In this document: piece after piece, positions 51,248-60,768 of the stretch
Layout: every line of letters starts with the position of its first letter
How positions within the stretch are numbered: the first letter of the stretch is position 1
Assembly (NCBI RefSeq): GCF_905233635.1
Contig: NZ_CAJODG010000016.1
Span: forward strand, 1 to 64,000
Direction: 5' to 3'
DNA: 64,000 bases
From: Selenomonas sp. AE3005
GTDB lineage: Bacteria; Bacillota; Negativicutes; Selenomonadales; Selenomonadaceae
Notes under the pieces: generated by a model
Database searches by the model: none
The model's input: the letters and a program-made list of their open reading frames with translations, nothing else
Told to the model about the DNA's origin: nothing
Position numbers and translations under genes: made by a program

Positions 51248-52435
51248 ATGGTACAAACAGAGTCTTTTAGCCAGCAGGCCATAGCTTCCGTACATAAAGG
51301 AAAACTGGCCTTTTGCAAGTTCCTGTCCGCCAATGATACCGGGCTGACGGGCGGCCATCAGTGCGGGATTTATGTTCCCAAGCCTGCTTATTCCATCATC
51401 TTTGATGAAAAATGCGTCAAGGGTGAGAATAAGGAACGGCTGGCCAAAATCCGCTGGATGGGCGATTTTGAGACAGAAAGCAAGTTCACCTACTATGGAA
51501 CGGGCACCCGCAATGAATACCGCATTACCCGTTTTGGCCGGGGCTTTGACCTCTTGAAGCCGGATAACACCGGGGCACTGGTGGTTATTGTCAAGCTGGC
51601 TGATGAGGACTATGAGGGCTGGGTGCTGGAAACCGAGGACGATATTGACGACTTCCTGGATTATTTCAGCCTGTCACCCGCAGAAACTGGCCGTCTGATT
51701 GGAACGGAAATGCTTTCTGTTGACCAGCAGGAAGAAATGAAGCTGGCGAAAATGGATGCCTTTGTCCATGCACTCCAGGGCGATTTCCCGAAGGCCTTTG
51801 ATATGTCAAAAGCCGCCCGCGATATTTACAATGATGTGTATGACCACATAGAAAATATTGTGCAGAAGCCTGACCAGAAATTGCTGGCCTGGAACAATAT
51901 GGAATATGACCTGTTCCGGCGTATCGAGGAAGTGCAGTACGGTGATGTAATCCGTGGCGGTTTTGACTCCATGCAGGCCTTTATCGACACCGCCAACAGC
52001 GTGATTAACCGCCGCAAGAGCCGTGCGGGTAAATCCCTGGAATATCACCTGGAAGCGATTTTCCAGGGAAATAAGCTCCCCTATGAGCCGCAGGTAGTCA
52101 CGGAAGAAAAGAAACGCCCGGACTTTGTTTTCCCTGGTGCCAGCGCCTACCATAACCCGGAATATCCCGCTGACAAGCTGGTGGTGCTGGGTGCCAAAAC
52201 CACCTGTAAAGACCGCTGGCGGCAGGTTATCACCGAGGCTGACCGGGTAAAGACCAAGTATCTGTGTACGCTCCAGCAGGGGATTTCGCCCCAGCAGCTG
52301 CATGAAATGAAGAGCGAAAACGTGGTACTGGTAGTGCCCCAGCCGTATATTACCACCTACCCCAAAGAGTACCGGGAGGATATATTCTCCCTGGCGAAGT
52401 TTATCCAGCTGGTGCAGGAGAAAACGGCAGTCTGA
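51248..52435 (+). CDS. EcoRII-type (Type IIE) restriction endonuclease
   Basis: A 395-aa restriction enzyme close in length to EcoRII (404 aa). An N-terminal effector-like DNA-binding domain (about 15-170) is followed by the EcoRII-C nuclease domain, with KKRPDFVFPG (about 282-291) and GAKTTCKDRWRQ (about 315-326) holding the catalytic residues. EcoRII cuts CCWGG and needs two sites. It starts 1 bp after the methylase stop (ATG 51248). Base composition resembles the core genome more than the genes that follow Vsr. Confidence 0.9.
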   Translation: MVQTESFSQQAIASVHKGKLAFCKFLSANDTGLTGGHQCGIYVPKPAYSIIFDEKCVKGENKERLAKIRWMGDFETESKFTYYGTGTRNEYRITRFGRGFDLLKPDNTGALVVIVKLADEDYEGWVLETEDDIDDFLDYFSLSPAETGRLIGTEMLSVDQQEEMKLAKMDAFVHALQGDFPKAFDMSKAARDIYNDVYDHIENIVQKPDQKLLAWNNMEYDLFRRIEEVQYGDVIRGGFDSMQAFIDTANSVINRRKSRAGKSLEYHLEAIFQGNKLPYEPQVVTEEKKRPDFVFPGASAYHNPEYPADKLVVLGAKTTCKDRWRQVITEADRVKTKYLCTLQQGISPQQLHEMKSENVVLVVPQPYITTYPKEYREDIFSLAKFIQLVQEKTAV

Positions 52436-52448
52436 TGAGGGCTGGAAG

Positions 52449-52856
52449 ATGGACGTACTAAGCCGTGAGCAAAGACATCATAATATGAGCCATATCCGGG
52501 CGGCTGACACAAAGGCGGAAGTGCTCCTGCGTAAAGCCTTGTGGAAAAAAGGCCTGCGCTATCGCAAGAACTACGCATCCCTGCCCGGAAAGCCGGATAT
52601 TGTGCTGACCCGTCAGAAAATCGCTATCTTTGTGGATGGCGATTTTTGGCATGCGCGTGGCCATAGGGATAATCCTGGGGAGCAGGTGGCTTCCAATAAG
52701 GAGTTCTGGCAGAAAAAACTGGCCCGAAATGTGGAACGTGACAAAGAAGTTAATGATGAATTGACCGAGGCGGGATGGTTGGTTATTCGCTTTTGGGAGA
52801 AGGATATATTAACTAATTTGGAGAAGTGTATAGCTGAAATAGAGAAATATATATAG
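52449..52856 (+). CDS. vsr: Very short patch repair endonuclease Vsr
   Basis: A 135-aa nuclease that nicks T:G mismatches arising from deamination of 5-methylcytosine. HNMSHIRAADTKAE (about 11-24), LPGKPDIVL (about 45-53) and IFVDGDFWHARGH (about 60-72) are the family signature. Vsr normally accompanies Dcm-type methylases and is also a common member of Z1/GHKL operons, both of which flank it here. It follows the EcoRII-type gene by 13 bp. Confidence 0.93.
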   Translation: MDVLSREQRHHNMSHIRAADTKAEVLLRKALWKKGLRYRKNYASLPGKPDIVLTRQKIAIFVDGDFWHARGHRDNPGEQVASNKEFWQKKLARNVERDKEVNDELTEAGWLVIRFWEKDILTNLEKCIAEIEKYI

Positions 52857-52886
52857 TTGGTTGAGAATAAGGAAGAGGGAATTAAA

Positions 52887-55721
52887 TTGGCTAAAGATTA
52901 TTTTTCCAAGGAATACAGAACATGGATCAACTGGGTGGATAAACGGCTTGCTGCGGATTGGTCGTGGGATAAGATAGCCATGTGTGGAAAAGAGACAGAA
53001 GAAGAACTGGTGGCATATTTGGCAAATCAGGATCCCTTTGATTATCATGTATTCAATTTGGAAGAATGGCGGGATTTCATTTCTCTAAAGAAAGAACATG
53101 AAGAAAACTCCAGACCTATTGAAGAAATGGTGCTTGGCGCTAAAGCAGGGGTGGACGACCTGGATGTTCCGGAAGAAAAAAATTCAGCTTGGATGTTGTA
53201 TAAAAATAAATTGGACGGAAATTTTCCAGGATCAGCTATAAATCAAATAGAAAAAAGCAGCAATAAAGTTCTTAATATGCTGAATGACGGCGCCGGGGAT
53301 GAATACAAGGTAGTTCATGGATTGGTCATGGGTAATGTGCAGTCTGGTAAAACCGCGAATATGGAAGGTCTTATGTCCATGGCTGCAGACTATGGCTGGA
53401 ATATGTTTATCATTCTGTCCGGGACAATCGAAAATCTGCGTCAGCAGACTCGTAATCGTTTTATGAGAGATTTACAGAATGGTAATCTTACCTGGGATTA
53501 TTATATTGAAAATCCTACTACCAGGAAAAATCCTCCGGATACGCTGGATTTACGCAGTGATTCCCGTAAGCGGTATGTTACGGTATGTCTGAAAAACAGC
53601 GTTCGCTTGAAAAAATTACTGACCTGGCTGAATCATGACCAAAATATTAAATCACAAATGAAAGTGTTGCTCATTGATGATGAATCTGACCAGGCAAGTA
53701 TCAACACGGCCAAAATCGAGGATGAGGAAACAACACGTATTAACAGACTCATAAAGGCTATTGTGAATGGCAATACCAGTGAAAATGCCAAGCGAATTAC
53801 TCCTTATAAGGCCATGAATTATGTGGCCTACACGGCTACGCCATACGGAAACTTCCTGAATGAAAGAGGCGAAGGTTCATTATATCCTTCTGATTTTATT
53901 CATGTTCTCCCCACATCTGATACATACTTTGGCCCGACGCAGATATTTGGTGACATTGTTAATGGTACTACTGACGGTATGCCAATTATCAATACTATAA
54001 CGTCTAATGTAGAGGCATTGGATAATGCTGATAAACAATCTGACACCAGTATGCTGGAAGCACTGAACGACAGTTGGAAATCCGGCAGTGACTCTGCATT
54101 GGATATTCCGGATAGTCTGAAGGAGGCCGTCGCCTGGTTCTGTATCTGCGTGGCCATCCAGCGATACCGAAAGTCAAGAAAACCTGTGAGTATGCTGGTA
54201 CATCACGACATGAAGGTGGAATATCATACAAGTATTGCCAGAGGTATTCGTCATTGGTTTGACAGTATTTCCCAGGAAAAATTTGTGGAACTGTGCCGCA
54301 AGGTATATGCAGAGCAGACTGCCAAGATGACAATTGATGCCTTTAAGCTGGCATATCGTAACTATGGCCGCATGAGTGGTATCAATATAGATGAAGATAT
54401 TAAAGATTATCCGTCCTTTGATGCCTTATATTCTTTTCTTGCAGAATTAAAGGAAAATCTGCTTCATCATATAACGATGGACAAAAACGAGGAATTGCTA
54501 TTTGACCGGGGAATACACCTGTGCGTAGATAACTGCAAGTATACTCCGATTGTCAAAGATGATGATGAAGATAAAATCCCACATGTTCGTCTGGTGTATC
54601 CCAAAGATACAGATGAACTGGAATTTGCCCCAGCTTTCTTAGTGGTTGGCGGTAACACACTGGCGCGTGGTCTGACACTTGAAGGTCTTGTCTGTACCTA
54701 TTTTTCCCGTGTGGTCAGCCAGGCAGATACGCTTATGCAGATGGGGCGCTGGTTTGGCTACCGTCGGGGCTATGAACTCCTGCCAAGAATCTGGATGACG
54801 GAATCTGCTGTAAGCAAGTTTGAACAGCTGGCGGCGTTGGATGAACAGCTGCGCAATGATATAACGGAACGTTATTTTGATGATACGCTGACACCCGCCC
54901 AATACGGCCCGATGGTGTCCACCTGCCCCATGCTGGTAAAAATGAAGATTACAGCCAGCAACAAGATGCAGGGGGCAGTGGCTGCAGAAGCTAACTTTGC
55001 CGGTGCACATATTCAGACGGTACAGTTTGAGAACAATGATGAGATTCTGCAAAGAAATATAGATGTTGCAGATGCCTTTATTACATCACTGGGCGAGGAT
55101 AATCACAGCCTTAATGCTGGTCATGAAACTGAATATAGGGTTTGGGAAAATGTCCCCTTTGATGAAATCAAAAAGAATCTGTTTATGAAATCACATTACG
55201 AACTGACCAATATGGAAGATTTTGACTTGTTCTGTCAGTGGTATGAAAGCAAAGATTATGATTTTGCCAACTGGACGGTTATTCTGCGAGGGAAAAAATC
55301 TACAGACAGACAGTGGCATGGCGTTGGTAAAGTCATGCGTTCACGGAGATTGTCTGGTGTCCGTAAGCCTGATTCCTATAAGTTTACCATAGGTATACTG
55401 TCAGATCCTGGCGTATGGGATGCAGATTTAAATAATGATTATGTCGATGATCTTACCGATGCTGAAAAACTCATTTTAAATCCGTCGCAGAAGGCAAAAG
55501 CTGAAGATATCAGACAGTTGAAAAACCGTATAAGAAGCGATAAAAATAAAGATAATGTTCCACGGCTTGTTATTTATTGTATTGATAAGGATAGTACAAC
55601 CGAGGCAGCAAAAACGCGCGCACCTCTTAATACCAATGTCGATGTTATGGGCGTTGAAATATTTGTACCTGGCCAGCGGGCGGCAAACGACGTCATTACT
55701 TCTGCCGTACAAATTAAGTAA
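52887..55721 (+). CDS. Z1 domain helicase-like ATPase (defence protein)
   Basis: A 944-aa superfamily-2-like protein. Walker A GNVQSGKTANM (about 147-157), Walker B IDDESDQAS (about 260-268), a LARGLTLEGL segment and motif-VI-like QMGRWFGYRRG (about 615-625) define the Z1 domain family (PF10593), known beside methylases and GHKL ATPases in restriction-like operons. Start chosen at TTG 52887 because AAGGAAGAGGGA precedes it; TTG 52857 is in frame but lacks a site. The gene is clearly AT-richer than the EcoRII-type pair. Likely the DNA or RNA motor of the system. Confidence 0.88.
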   Translation: MAKDYFSKEYRTWINWVDKRLAADWSWDKIAMCGKETEEELVAYLANQDPFDYHVFNLEEWRDFISLKKEHEENSRPIEEMVLGAKAGVDDLDVPEEKNSAWMLYKNKLDGNFPGSAINQIEKSSNKVLNMLNDGAGDEYKVVHGLVMGNVQSGKTANMEGLMSMAADYGWNMFIILSGTIENLRQQTRNRFMRDLQNGNLTWDYYIENPTTRKNPPDTLDLRSDSRKRYVTVCLKNSVRLKKLLTWLNHDQNIKSQMKVLLIDDESDQASINTAKIEDEETTRINRLIKAIVNGNTSENAKRITPYKAMNYVAYTATPYGNFLNERGEGSLYPSDFIHVLPTSDTYFGPTQIFGDIVNGTTDGMPIINTITSNVEALDNADKQSDTSMLEALNDSWKSGSDSALDIPDSLKEAVAWFCICVAIQRYRKSRKPVSMLVHHDMKVEYHTSIARGIRHWFDSISQEKFVELCRKVYAEQTAKMTIDAFKLAYRNYGRMSGINIDEDIKDYPSFDALYSFLAELKENLLHHITMDKNEELLFDRGIHLCVDNCKYTPIVKDDDEDKIPHVRLVYPKDTDELEFAPAFLVVGGNTLARGLTLEGLVCTYFSRVVSQADTLMQMGRWFGYRRGYELLPRIWMTESAVSKFEQLAALDEQLRNDITERYFDDTLTPAQYGPMVSTCPMLVKMKITASNKMQGAVAAEANFAGAHIQTVQFENNDEILQRNIDVADAFITSLGEDNHSLNAGHETEYRVWENVPFDEIKKNLFMKSHYELTNMEDFDLFCQWYESKDYDFANWTVILRGKKSTDRQWHGVGKVMRSRRLSGVRKPDSYKFTIGILSDPGVWDADLNNDYVDDLTDAEKLILNPSQKAKAEDIRQLKNRIRSDKNKDNVPRLVIYCIDKDSTTEAAKTRAPLNTNVDVMGVEIFVPGQRAANDVITSAVQIK

Positions 55722-55747
55722 TAACAGCACAAGGAGTGTGTCATTTA

Positions 55748-57745
55748 ATGGAAATATATGTCCTTGAACATAATAAGATGGGACAGACTGGTGAATCGCT
55801 GCTGAAACTGATTCAGAATACTTCGCTTTCTACTGTGGATTTATTGGTCAGAGAGAGTATACAAAATAGCCTTGATGCGGCCAAACCGGATAACGGACGG
55901 TGTGTGACGGTAGATTTTCTCACAGGCGAATGTCAGCGGCAGGAACTGGATGGGATTTTTTCCGGTATAACTGATTCTCTGAGAAAGAAATATCCTGGAC
56001 AGGAAGCCTCTTATATTGCAATAAGAGATAGCGGTACAGTGGGGCTTACCGGGCCTTTGCGTGAGGCAGAGGTGTTACATGAAAAAGGCTTTGGCAACCT
56101 GCGCAAGTTGATTTATGAAATCTGTCAGGCACAACCAGAGGAAGGTAAAGGCGGCAGCTGGGGCCTCGGTAAGACCGTTTATTTCCGTGTGGGTATAGGC
56201 ATAGTGCTATATTATTCCCGTGTTCAATTGGAAGATGGCTCTTATGCTTCCCGCATGGCTGCAGCCCTTATCGAGGATAATAGTAAACCTGATTCTCTGC
56301 TGAAAATGTCAAATCAGAAAAAGGGTAATTTGTTTTGTGGTGTCGCCTGGTGGGGGGAACCGGACAAAGAATCCAGTGATACAATGCCAATAACTGATGA
56401 GGATGAAATCGGCAGAATCCTGGATATTTTTGACATTCCACCATATATGGATGATGAAACGGGAACCACGGTCATTATTCCTTATATTGATAAACAAAAG
56501 CTCCATGATAATGCCAATAAAAAATCATTTGAGGTTTTTGACCGTTACGACCTGGAAGAAATGATTAACATGGCTGTTCAGCGCTGGTATACGCCGCGTT
56601 TGTACAACAGCAACTATAAATATGGGCCATTCCTTGATTATCGGATTAACGGCAGTAAGCTGCGACGCCCGGACAGAGCAAAGTTCTTTGACATCATGCG
56701 CGATTTATACAACGAGGCTGAAAAAGGCGAAAAAATAGCTTTGCGTAGTGAATTTAATGGTGATACCTGTGCTGGATACCTTCATTGGCGTATTGTTTCC
56801 AGCAAGGAACTGGAAATGCTTTCACCCAATAATGCACCATCTCCTGTTGATTTCCTGCTAAAAACAAGCAAAGATGAAATGGATCAGAGCAATCCGCCTA
56901 TCCTTGCGTATTGCCGTAAGGCCGGCATGATAGTGAACTATGAGCTGCGTGGTGAATGGGTATCAGGGGTTCAGCCGACAAGGGAAGATGAGTTCCTGCT
57001 GGCGTTTTTTGTCCTAAATAGCGACAATACTATGTCGAACAATACTAGCCTGACATTAGATGAATATATCCGTCAGGGTGAGAAGGCTGACCACATGTCA
57101 TGGCAGGATCATGTGGTAAACGGTATGAAATATCAGGTGGTTAGCAAGCTGCATAAGCATGTAAGTAAGAAACTGAAAGAGGTTGTGGCACCAGAGTCCA
57201 CAACAACGGAAAAACGCAACGATAGTGCTTTGCAAAGAATGATGGGCTCATTTTTCCTGCCCTCACAGAACTTTGGTCGCCTGGCAAATGCAAAAAAAGG
57301 CACATCTGGCAGTGGTACATCTGCCGGGGCTGTAAAAAATCGCAAACTGCCAGGACTTAATGACGTGAAAATTGATTATATCAGTGAAAGTGAAATTGAT
57401 ATAACATGGACAGTCGTGCTGAAGAAAAAACAGAAGAATATCACACATGAAATCTTGGCCATAACATCCACCCCGCTTCACGCCAAGGAATGGGAGGATG
57501 ATAAGCATGGGATTGGTCTGCCGTTCCCTTTTAATATTGAAAAAGTGGAAGCAACTTACAAGAAAGAGCCCCTTGACTGTAACTTGATTTCCTCTAAAAA
57601 AGGTGTAAATTTTGGCTTTGAAATGGACACAAATGAGGTTACTGTGGCAAAAAAAGAGAAGAATGAAATACATTGTCGTATGACGGTTTATTGTAAAGAT
57701 TCGTCTATTCCCTGTAGTCTTAGCATAAAGGAGGCTGCAGAATGA
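55748..57745 (+). CDS. GHKL ATPase (MutL/MORC-like) of the Z1 defence operon
   Basis: A 666-aa protein with an N-terminal ATPase of the Hsp90/MutL/histidine-kinase fold: N-box RESIQNSLDAA (about 35-45), AIRDSGTVGLTG (about 92-103) and G-box GGSWGLGKTVYF (about 135-146). The middle and C-terminal regions are unlike HtpG or MutL. GHKL proteins of this type are thought to form DNA clamps. ATG 55748 follows AAGGAG at about 11 bp. It is 26 bp after the Z1 gene and overlaps the next gene by 4 bp. Confidence 0.83.
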   Translation: MEIYVLEHNKMGQTGESLLKLIQNTSLSTVDLLVRESIQNSLDAAKPDNGRCVTVDFLTGECQRQELDGIFSGITDSLRKKYPGQEASYIAIRDSGTVGLTGPLREAEVLHEKGFGNLRKLIYEICQAQPEEGKGGSWGLGKTVYFRVGIGIVLYYSRVQLEDGSYASRMAAALIEDNSKPDSLLKMSNQKKGNLFCGVAWWGEPDKESSDTMPITDEDEIGRILDIFDIPPYMDDETGTTVIIPYIDKQKLHDNANKKSFEVFDRYDLEEMINMAVQRWYTPRLYNSNYKYGPFLDYRINGSKLRRPDRAKFFDIMRDLYNEAEKGEKIALRSEFNGDTCAGYLHWRIVSSKELEMLSPNNAPSPVDFLLKTSKDEMDQSNPPILAYCRKAGMIVNYELRGEWVSGVQPTREDEFLLAFFVLNSDNTMSNNTSLTLDEYIRQGEKADHMSWQDHVVNGMKYQVVSKLHKHVSKKLKEVVAPESTTTEKRNDSALQRMMGSFFLPSQNFGRLANAKKGTSGSGTSAGAVKNRKLPGLNDVKIDYISESEIDITWTVVLKKKQKNITHEILAITSTPLHAKEWEDDKHGIGLPFPFNIEKVEATYKKEPLDCNLISSKKGVNFGFEMDTNEVTVAKKEKNEIHCRMTVYCKDSSIPCSLSIKEAAE

Positions 57746-58743
57746 GTAAAAGTGCAAGTCTGAAAATGTATAAGGTGCTGGATGATGATAACGCATCATA
57801 TCTGAATTTTGCTTATCATGATTGTGAAGCCTTTTTTCGGGAAATGGGAGAAGAGGACTGGCAGCCGCTCAGCCTCTCCAAGAGTGGTAGTGCCACGGAT
57901 AATATTTATAACATCGAAGGCGAAGATAACTGGAATCCGGAAACATGTGAAATCCGTTTGGTGCAGGAGATAACCCTGCATAATTTGCGGGAACTTTTCA
58001 GAACGGATGAAAATCCAAAACCATTGATGCCTGTAGCGTTGGAAAATGACATTTTGGGCATTACGGCTGTCTGGTGGTCCGATAAATCACGTATTCGCGG
58101 CTGTCAATATATTGGTGAAATGTGTTACAATGATGTGGCGGCCGATGGCGACTGTACTTATACTTTGGATATGAAATTCCCTGCAGGTCAGCTGGCCGGC
58201 CAGTTGGAAGTATTTTATAAGCTCTATATGAAGGAGCCGGGAGAAAAGCGCCTGCCGGGATTTGCCCATGAATGTGGCGTCATTCTAGGAGATTTAGGCA
58301 CTTCTCTTATTTTACAGATTGATGGCGAGGGGGCTTTGTTCCCCGTATCTACCGTTTCTGCTGATAAGGAACCGCTGTGGTGGACGGAGATAAACATTGA
58401 TGATCCCTTTGAGGATAGTTTTACGGAAGAGTATTTTTCTTTGGTATTAAACGATGCCCACCCAGATTACAAAGAATTGAAAAAGCGCAGTGGGGCTTTT
58501 AGCGCACTATATCACGAAGTTTTTGCCAGTGCCCTGGAGGAACTGTTTATTGTCCTGCGCCGCGATTATGGTGAAAAATTCGATGCTATTGACTCGACCG
58601 ATGTTGTGCCCGGGACGATTGCCCATGCAGCCCTTTACATGATTAAGACCTTTGATATTCAGATGGATGCAGATATTACTACGCTGCATTCGTCAATACG
58701 CAAGGCCGTATACAAACAGCTGAAGGGGGCAACTAAGATATGA
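57742..58743 (+). CDS. Uncharacterised protein of the Z1 defence operon
   Basis: A 333-aa acidic soluble protein. No catalytic motif was recognised. The first half is beta-rich with several tryptophans; the C-terminal part (about 235-330) is helical. It overlaps its neighbours by 4 bp on each side (ATGA junctions), implying tight co-translation with the GHKL ATPase and the next gene. It is probably a structural or adaptor subunit of the system. Confidence 0.7.
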   Translation: MSKSASLKMYKVLDDDNASYLNFAYHDCEAFFREMGEEDWQPLSLSKSGSATDNIYNIEGEDNWNPETCEIRLVQEITLHNLRELFRTDENPKPLMPVALENDILGITAVWWSDKSRIRGCQYIGEMCYNDVAADGDCTYTLDMKFPAGQLAGQLEVFYKLYMKEPGEKRLPGFAHECGVILGDLGTSLILQIDGEGALFPVSTVSADKEPLWWTEINIDDPFEDSFTEEYFSLVLNDAHPDYKELKKRSGAFSALYHEVFASALEELFIVLRRDYGEKFDAIDSTDVVPGTIAHAALYMIKTFDIQMDADITTLHSSIRKAVYKQLKGATKI

Positions 58744-59432
58744 AATGGCGACACATGCAAGTAAAAGCTGCTACCGAAGCTGTGGAGCGAATGAAGTCAG
58801 GGTGGATGCCGGAAGTTTCCTTGGATGAAAGATATCAGCGTATGCAGCAAAGAATTCGTGACGCATGGGTTGAAGCAAATGAAAATTTCCAGTCAGGAGA
58901 TAATAAAGATACATATATGCGTGACCTGGAATTTGGCTTGCGGTTATATGCAATTTTTTCCAAAGGCGAATTTGCAATGGCACCGCGCATTGCATCAGAT
59001 ATTGAGGTATGGCGCTATATATCTATAAATGTAGTTCCGGAAATAGTAAAAGAGCGCTGGCCTAAAGAATCAAGCTGGGACGACCGGTTTTATCGTAAGA
59101 CGAACCGCATATACTTAAAAGTGCTTTGGTGGTATATATATCTTTCCTGGCAGGGGGATGATGAGCATACCTATGCGGTGCTGGAAGCCAATAACGCGGA
59201 TACTATTGCACAGCTGGTAGAACGTTCGGGCGCACATGGGTATAATCTTGATTTGTACAGGAAAATCATGGTACGCCATTTCTGCCAGGAAGAATCAGAG
59301 CGTAGCATGATAATGTTCCGTAAGGTAATGAAATTACATACTGCAAGGATTCGTACACGGCAGCCGGAAATGTTGCCGGGCGGGGTGAATCAGTATGTTG
59401 AGGAGTTGTATGCATATTTTAACGAAGAATAA
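58740..59432 (+). CDS. DUF6339-like helical protein of the Z1 defence operon
   Basis: A 230-aa, mostly helical, Trp/Tyr-rich protein. It resembles the DUF6339 family that I recall from similar operons, but this assignment is tentative. Basic C-terminal residues (about 190-212; LHTARIRTRQPE) might touch nucleic acid. It overlaps the following methylase gene by 23 bp. Confidence 0.6.
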   Translation: MKWRHMQVKAATEAVERMKSGWMPEVSLDERYQRMQQRIRDAWVEANENFQSGDNKDTYMRDLEFGLRLYAIFSKGEFAMAPRIASDIEVWRYISINVVPEIVKERWPKESSWDDRFYRKTNRIYLKVLWWYIYLSWQGDDEHTYAVLEANNADTIAQLVERSGAHGYNLDLYRKIMVRHFCQEESERSMIMFRKVMKLHTARIRTRQPEMLPGGVNQYVEELYAYFNEE

Positions 59433-60768
59433 TCTGCCGGATGTAATAGACCTGTTTTCTGGTTGTGGCGGCTTGTCACTGGGATTCCATCAAGCTGGCT
59501 TTAATATCGATTACGGCGTGGAAATGATGGAGAATGCCGCGCAGAATGTCAATTATAATCTGAGCATCAAATATGGACGTCAGCCTGGGCATATCTGTGG
59601 TGATATTACCAAGATGCCGGGGGATATGTTTTTGGATAAAATTGGCAGCAATGGTTGTATTGTGATTGGTGGCCCACCATGCCAGGCATATTCGCTTATC
59701 GGCAGGGCAAAACTTAACTCCCTGCGTGCAGATGGTACATTTGAAGATGATAAGCGCGGCTATCTGTTCCAGGATTTTATAAGATTTGCACTGGGGCATA
59801 ATGCCCGGGCTGTTGTCATGGAAAATGTACGGCAGAGTACCGCCTATGGCAAAATTAACGTGCCGGAAAAGGTGGCATGGACGTTGGAACGTCATGGCTA
59901 TACCTGCTGGTGGACAATCCTTAACTCTGCTGACTTTGGTGTGCCGCAGATTCGTGAACGTATGATTCTGTTTGCGGTAAAAGGGAAAGCCCGGCCAATG
60001 CTTCCTAAGCCTACACATTCGGGCAGACGATATAAAATTGCAAACCTGTTCAATGGTGAAAATTCATTTACATCATGCAAGCATTTCGTTCCACCAATAA
60101 AAGGAGAGCGTGGGCTGCCACCATGGCGTACTGTGGAGGAAGCTATTGGAGATTTACCCTCCCTGCGAACCAGCCCGGAGGAGCCATACGTAGCAAATGC
60201 TATGAATCTGCAGTTGCCTTATGCTGATGAACCGGAAAACGAATATCAGGAAATGATGCGTTGTGGTTTGGAAACGGTTAGCGGCAATGTATATCATAAC
60301 AATGCGCGGGACTATGCTACGTTTGCCCGTATGAAGGAAGGCGATATATACCCGCGGGCGCTGGAGATTGCTAACGAGATTTTCGCAGAGAAATGTGCGG
60401 AAACTGGTGTACGGGAAGGAACGCTGGAATATGACGCACTAAAAAAATCAATTGTACCACCGTACAGCCCGGAAAAATTCCTTTCCAAGTGGCGCAAGAT
60501 AATTCGTAACCGTCCTTGTCACACGCTGGTTGCCCATATTTCGCTGGATACTTATAGTCATATTCATCCTTGGGAGCCACGTGGTATTTCCGTCCGTGAA
60601 GCTGCCCGCATTCAATCGATACCGGACGATTATGTATTCCAAAGCAATATGGGTAATGCTTTTAAACAGATTGGCAATTCTGTACCGCCGCTAATGGCCA
60701 AAGCTATAGCGGAAACTGTTATGGAAGTTTTGGCAGAACAGGAGGCCGAAGCATGGAAGGAAGCGTAA
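59410..60768 (+). CDS. Second DNA (cytosine-5) methyltransferase of the defence operon
   Basis: A 452-aa C5 methylase distinct from the EcoRII-type one. Motif I DLFSGCGGLSLGFH (about 14-27), catalytic GGPPCQAYS (about 84-92), MENVRQS (about 137-143), QIRERMILFA and the C-terminal REAARIQSIPDDY with GNAFKQIGNSVPP (about 417-429) are present. Start is ATG 59410 with AGGAG. It probably marks self DNA for the Z1/GHKL/DUF4420 system; its target site cannot be read from sequence. Confidence 0.9.
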   Translation: MHILTKNNLPDVIDLFSGCGGLSLGFHQAGFNIDYGVEMMENAAQNVNYNLSIKYGRQPGHICGDITKMPGDMFLDKIGSNGCIVIGGPPCQAYSLIGRAKLNSLRADGTFEDDKRGYLFQDFIRFALGHNARAVVMENVRQSTAYGKINVPEKVAWTLERHGYTCWWTILNSADFGVPQIRERMILFAVKGKARPMLPKPTHSGRRYKIANLFNGENSFTSCKHFVPPIKGERGLPPWRTVEEAIGDLPSLRTSPEEPYVANAMNLQLPYADEPENEYQEMMRCGLETVSGNVYHNNARDYATFARMKEGDIYPRALEIANEIFAEKCAETGVREGTLEYDALKKSIVPPYSPEKFLSKWRKIIRNRPCHTLVAHISLDTYSHIHPWEPRGISVREAARIQSIPDDYVFQSNMGNAFKQIGNSVPPLMAKAIAETVMEVLAEQEAEAWKEA

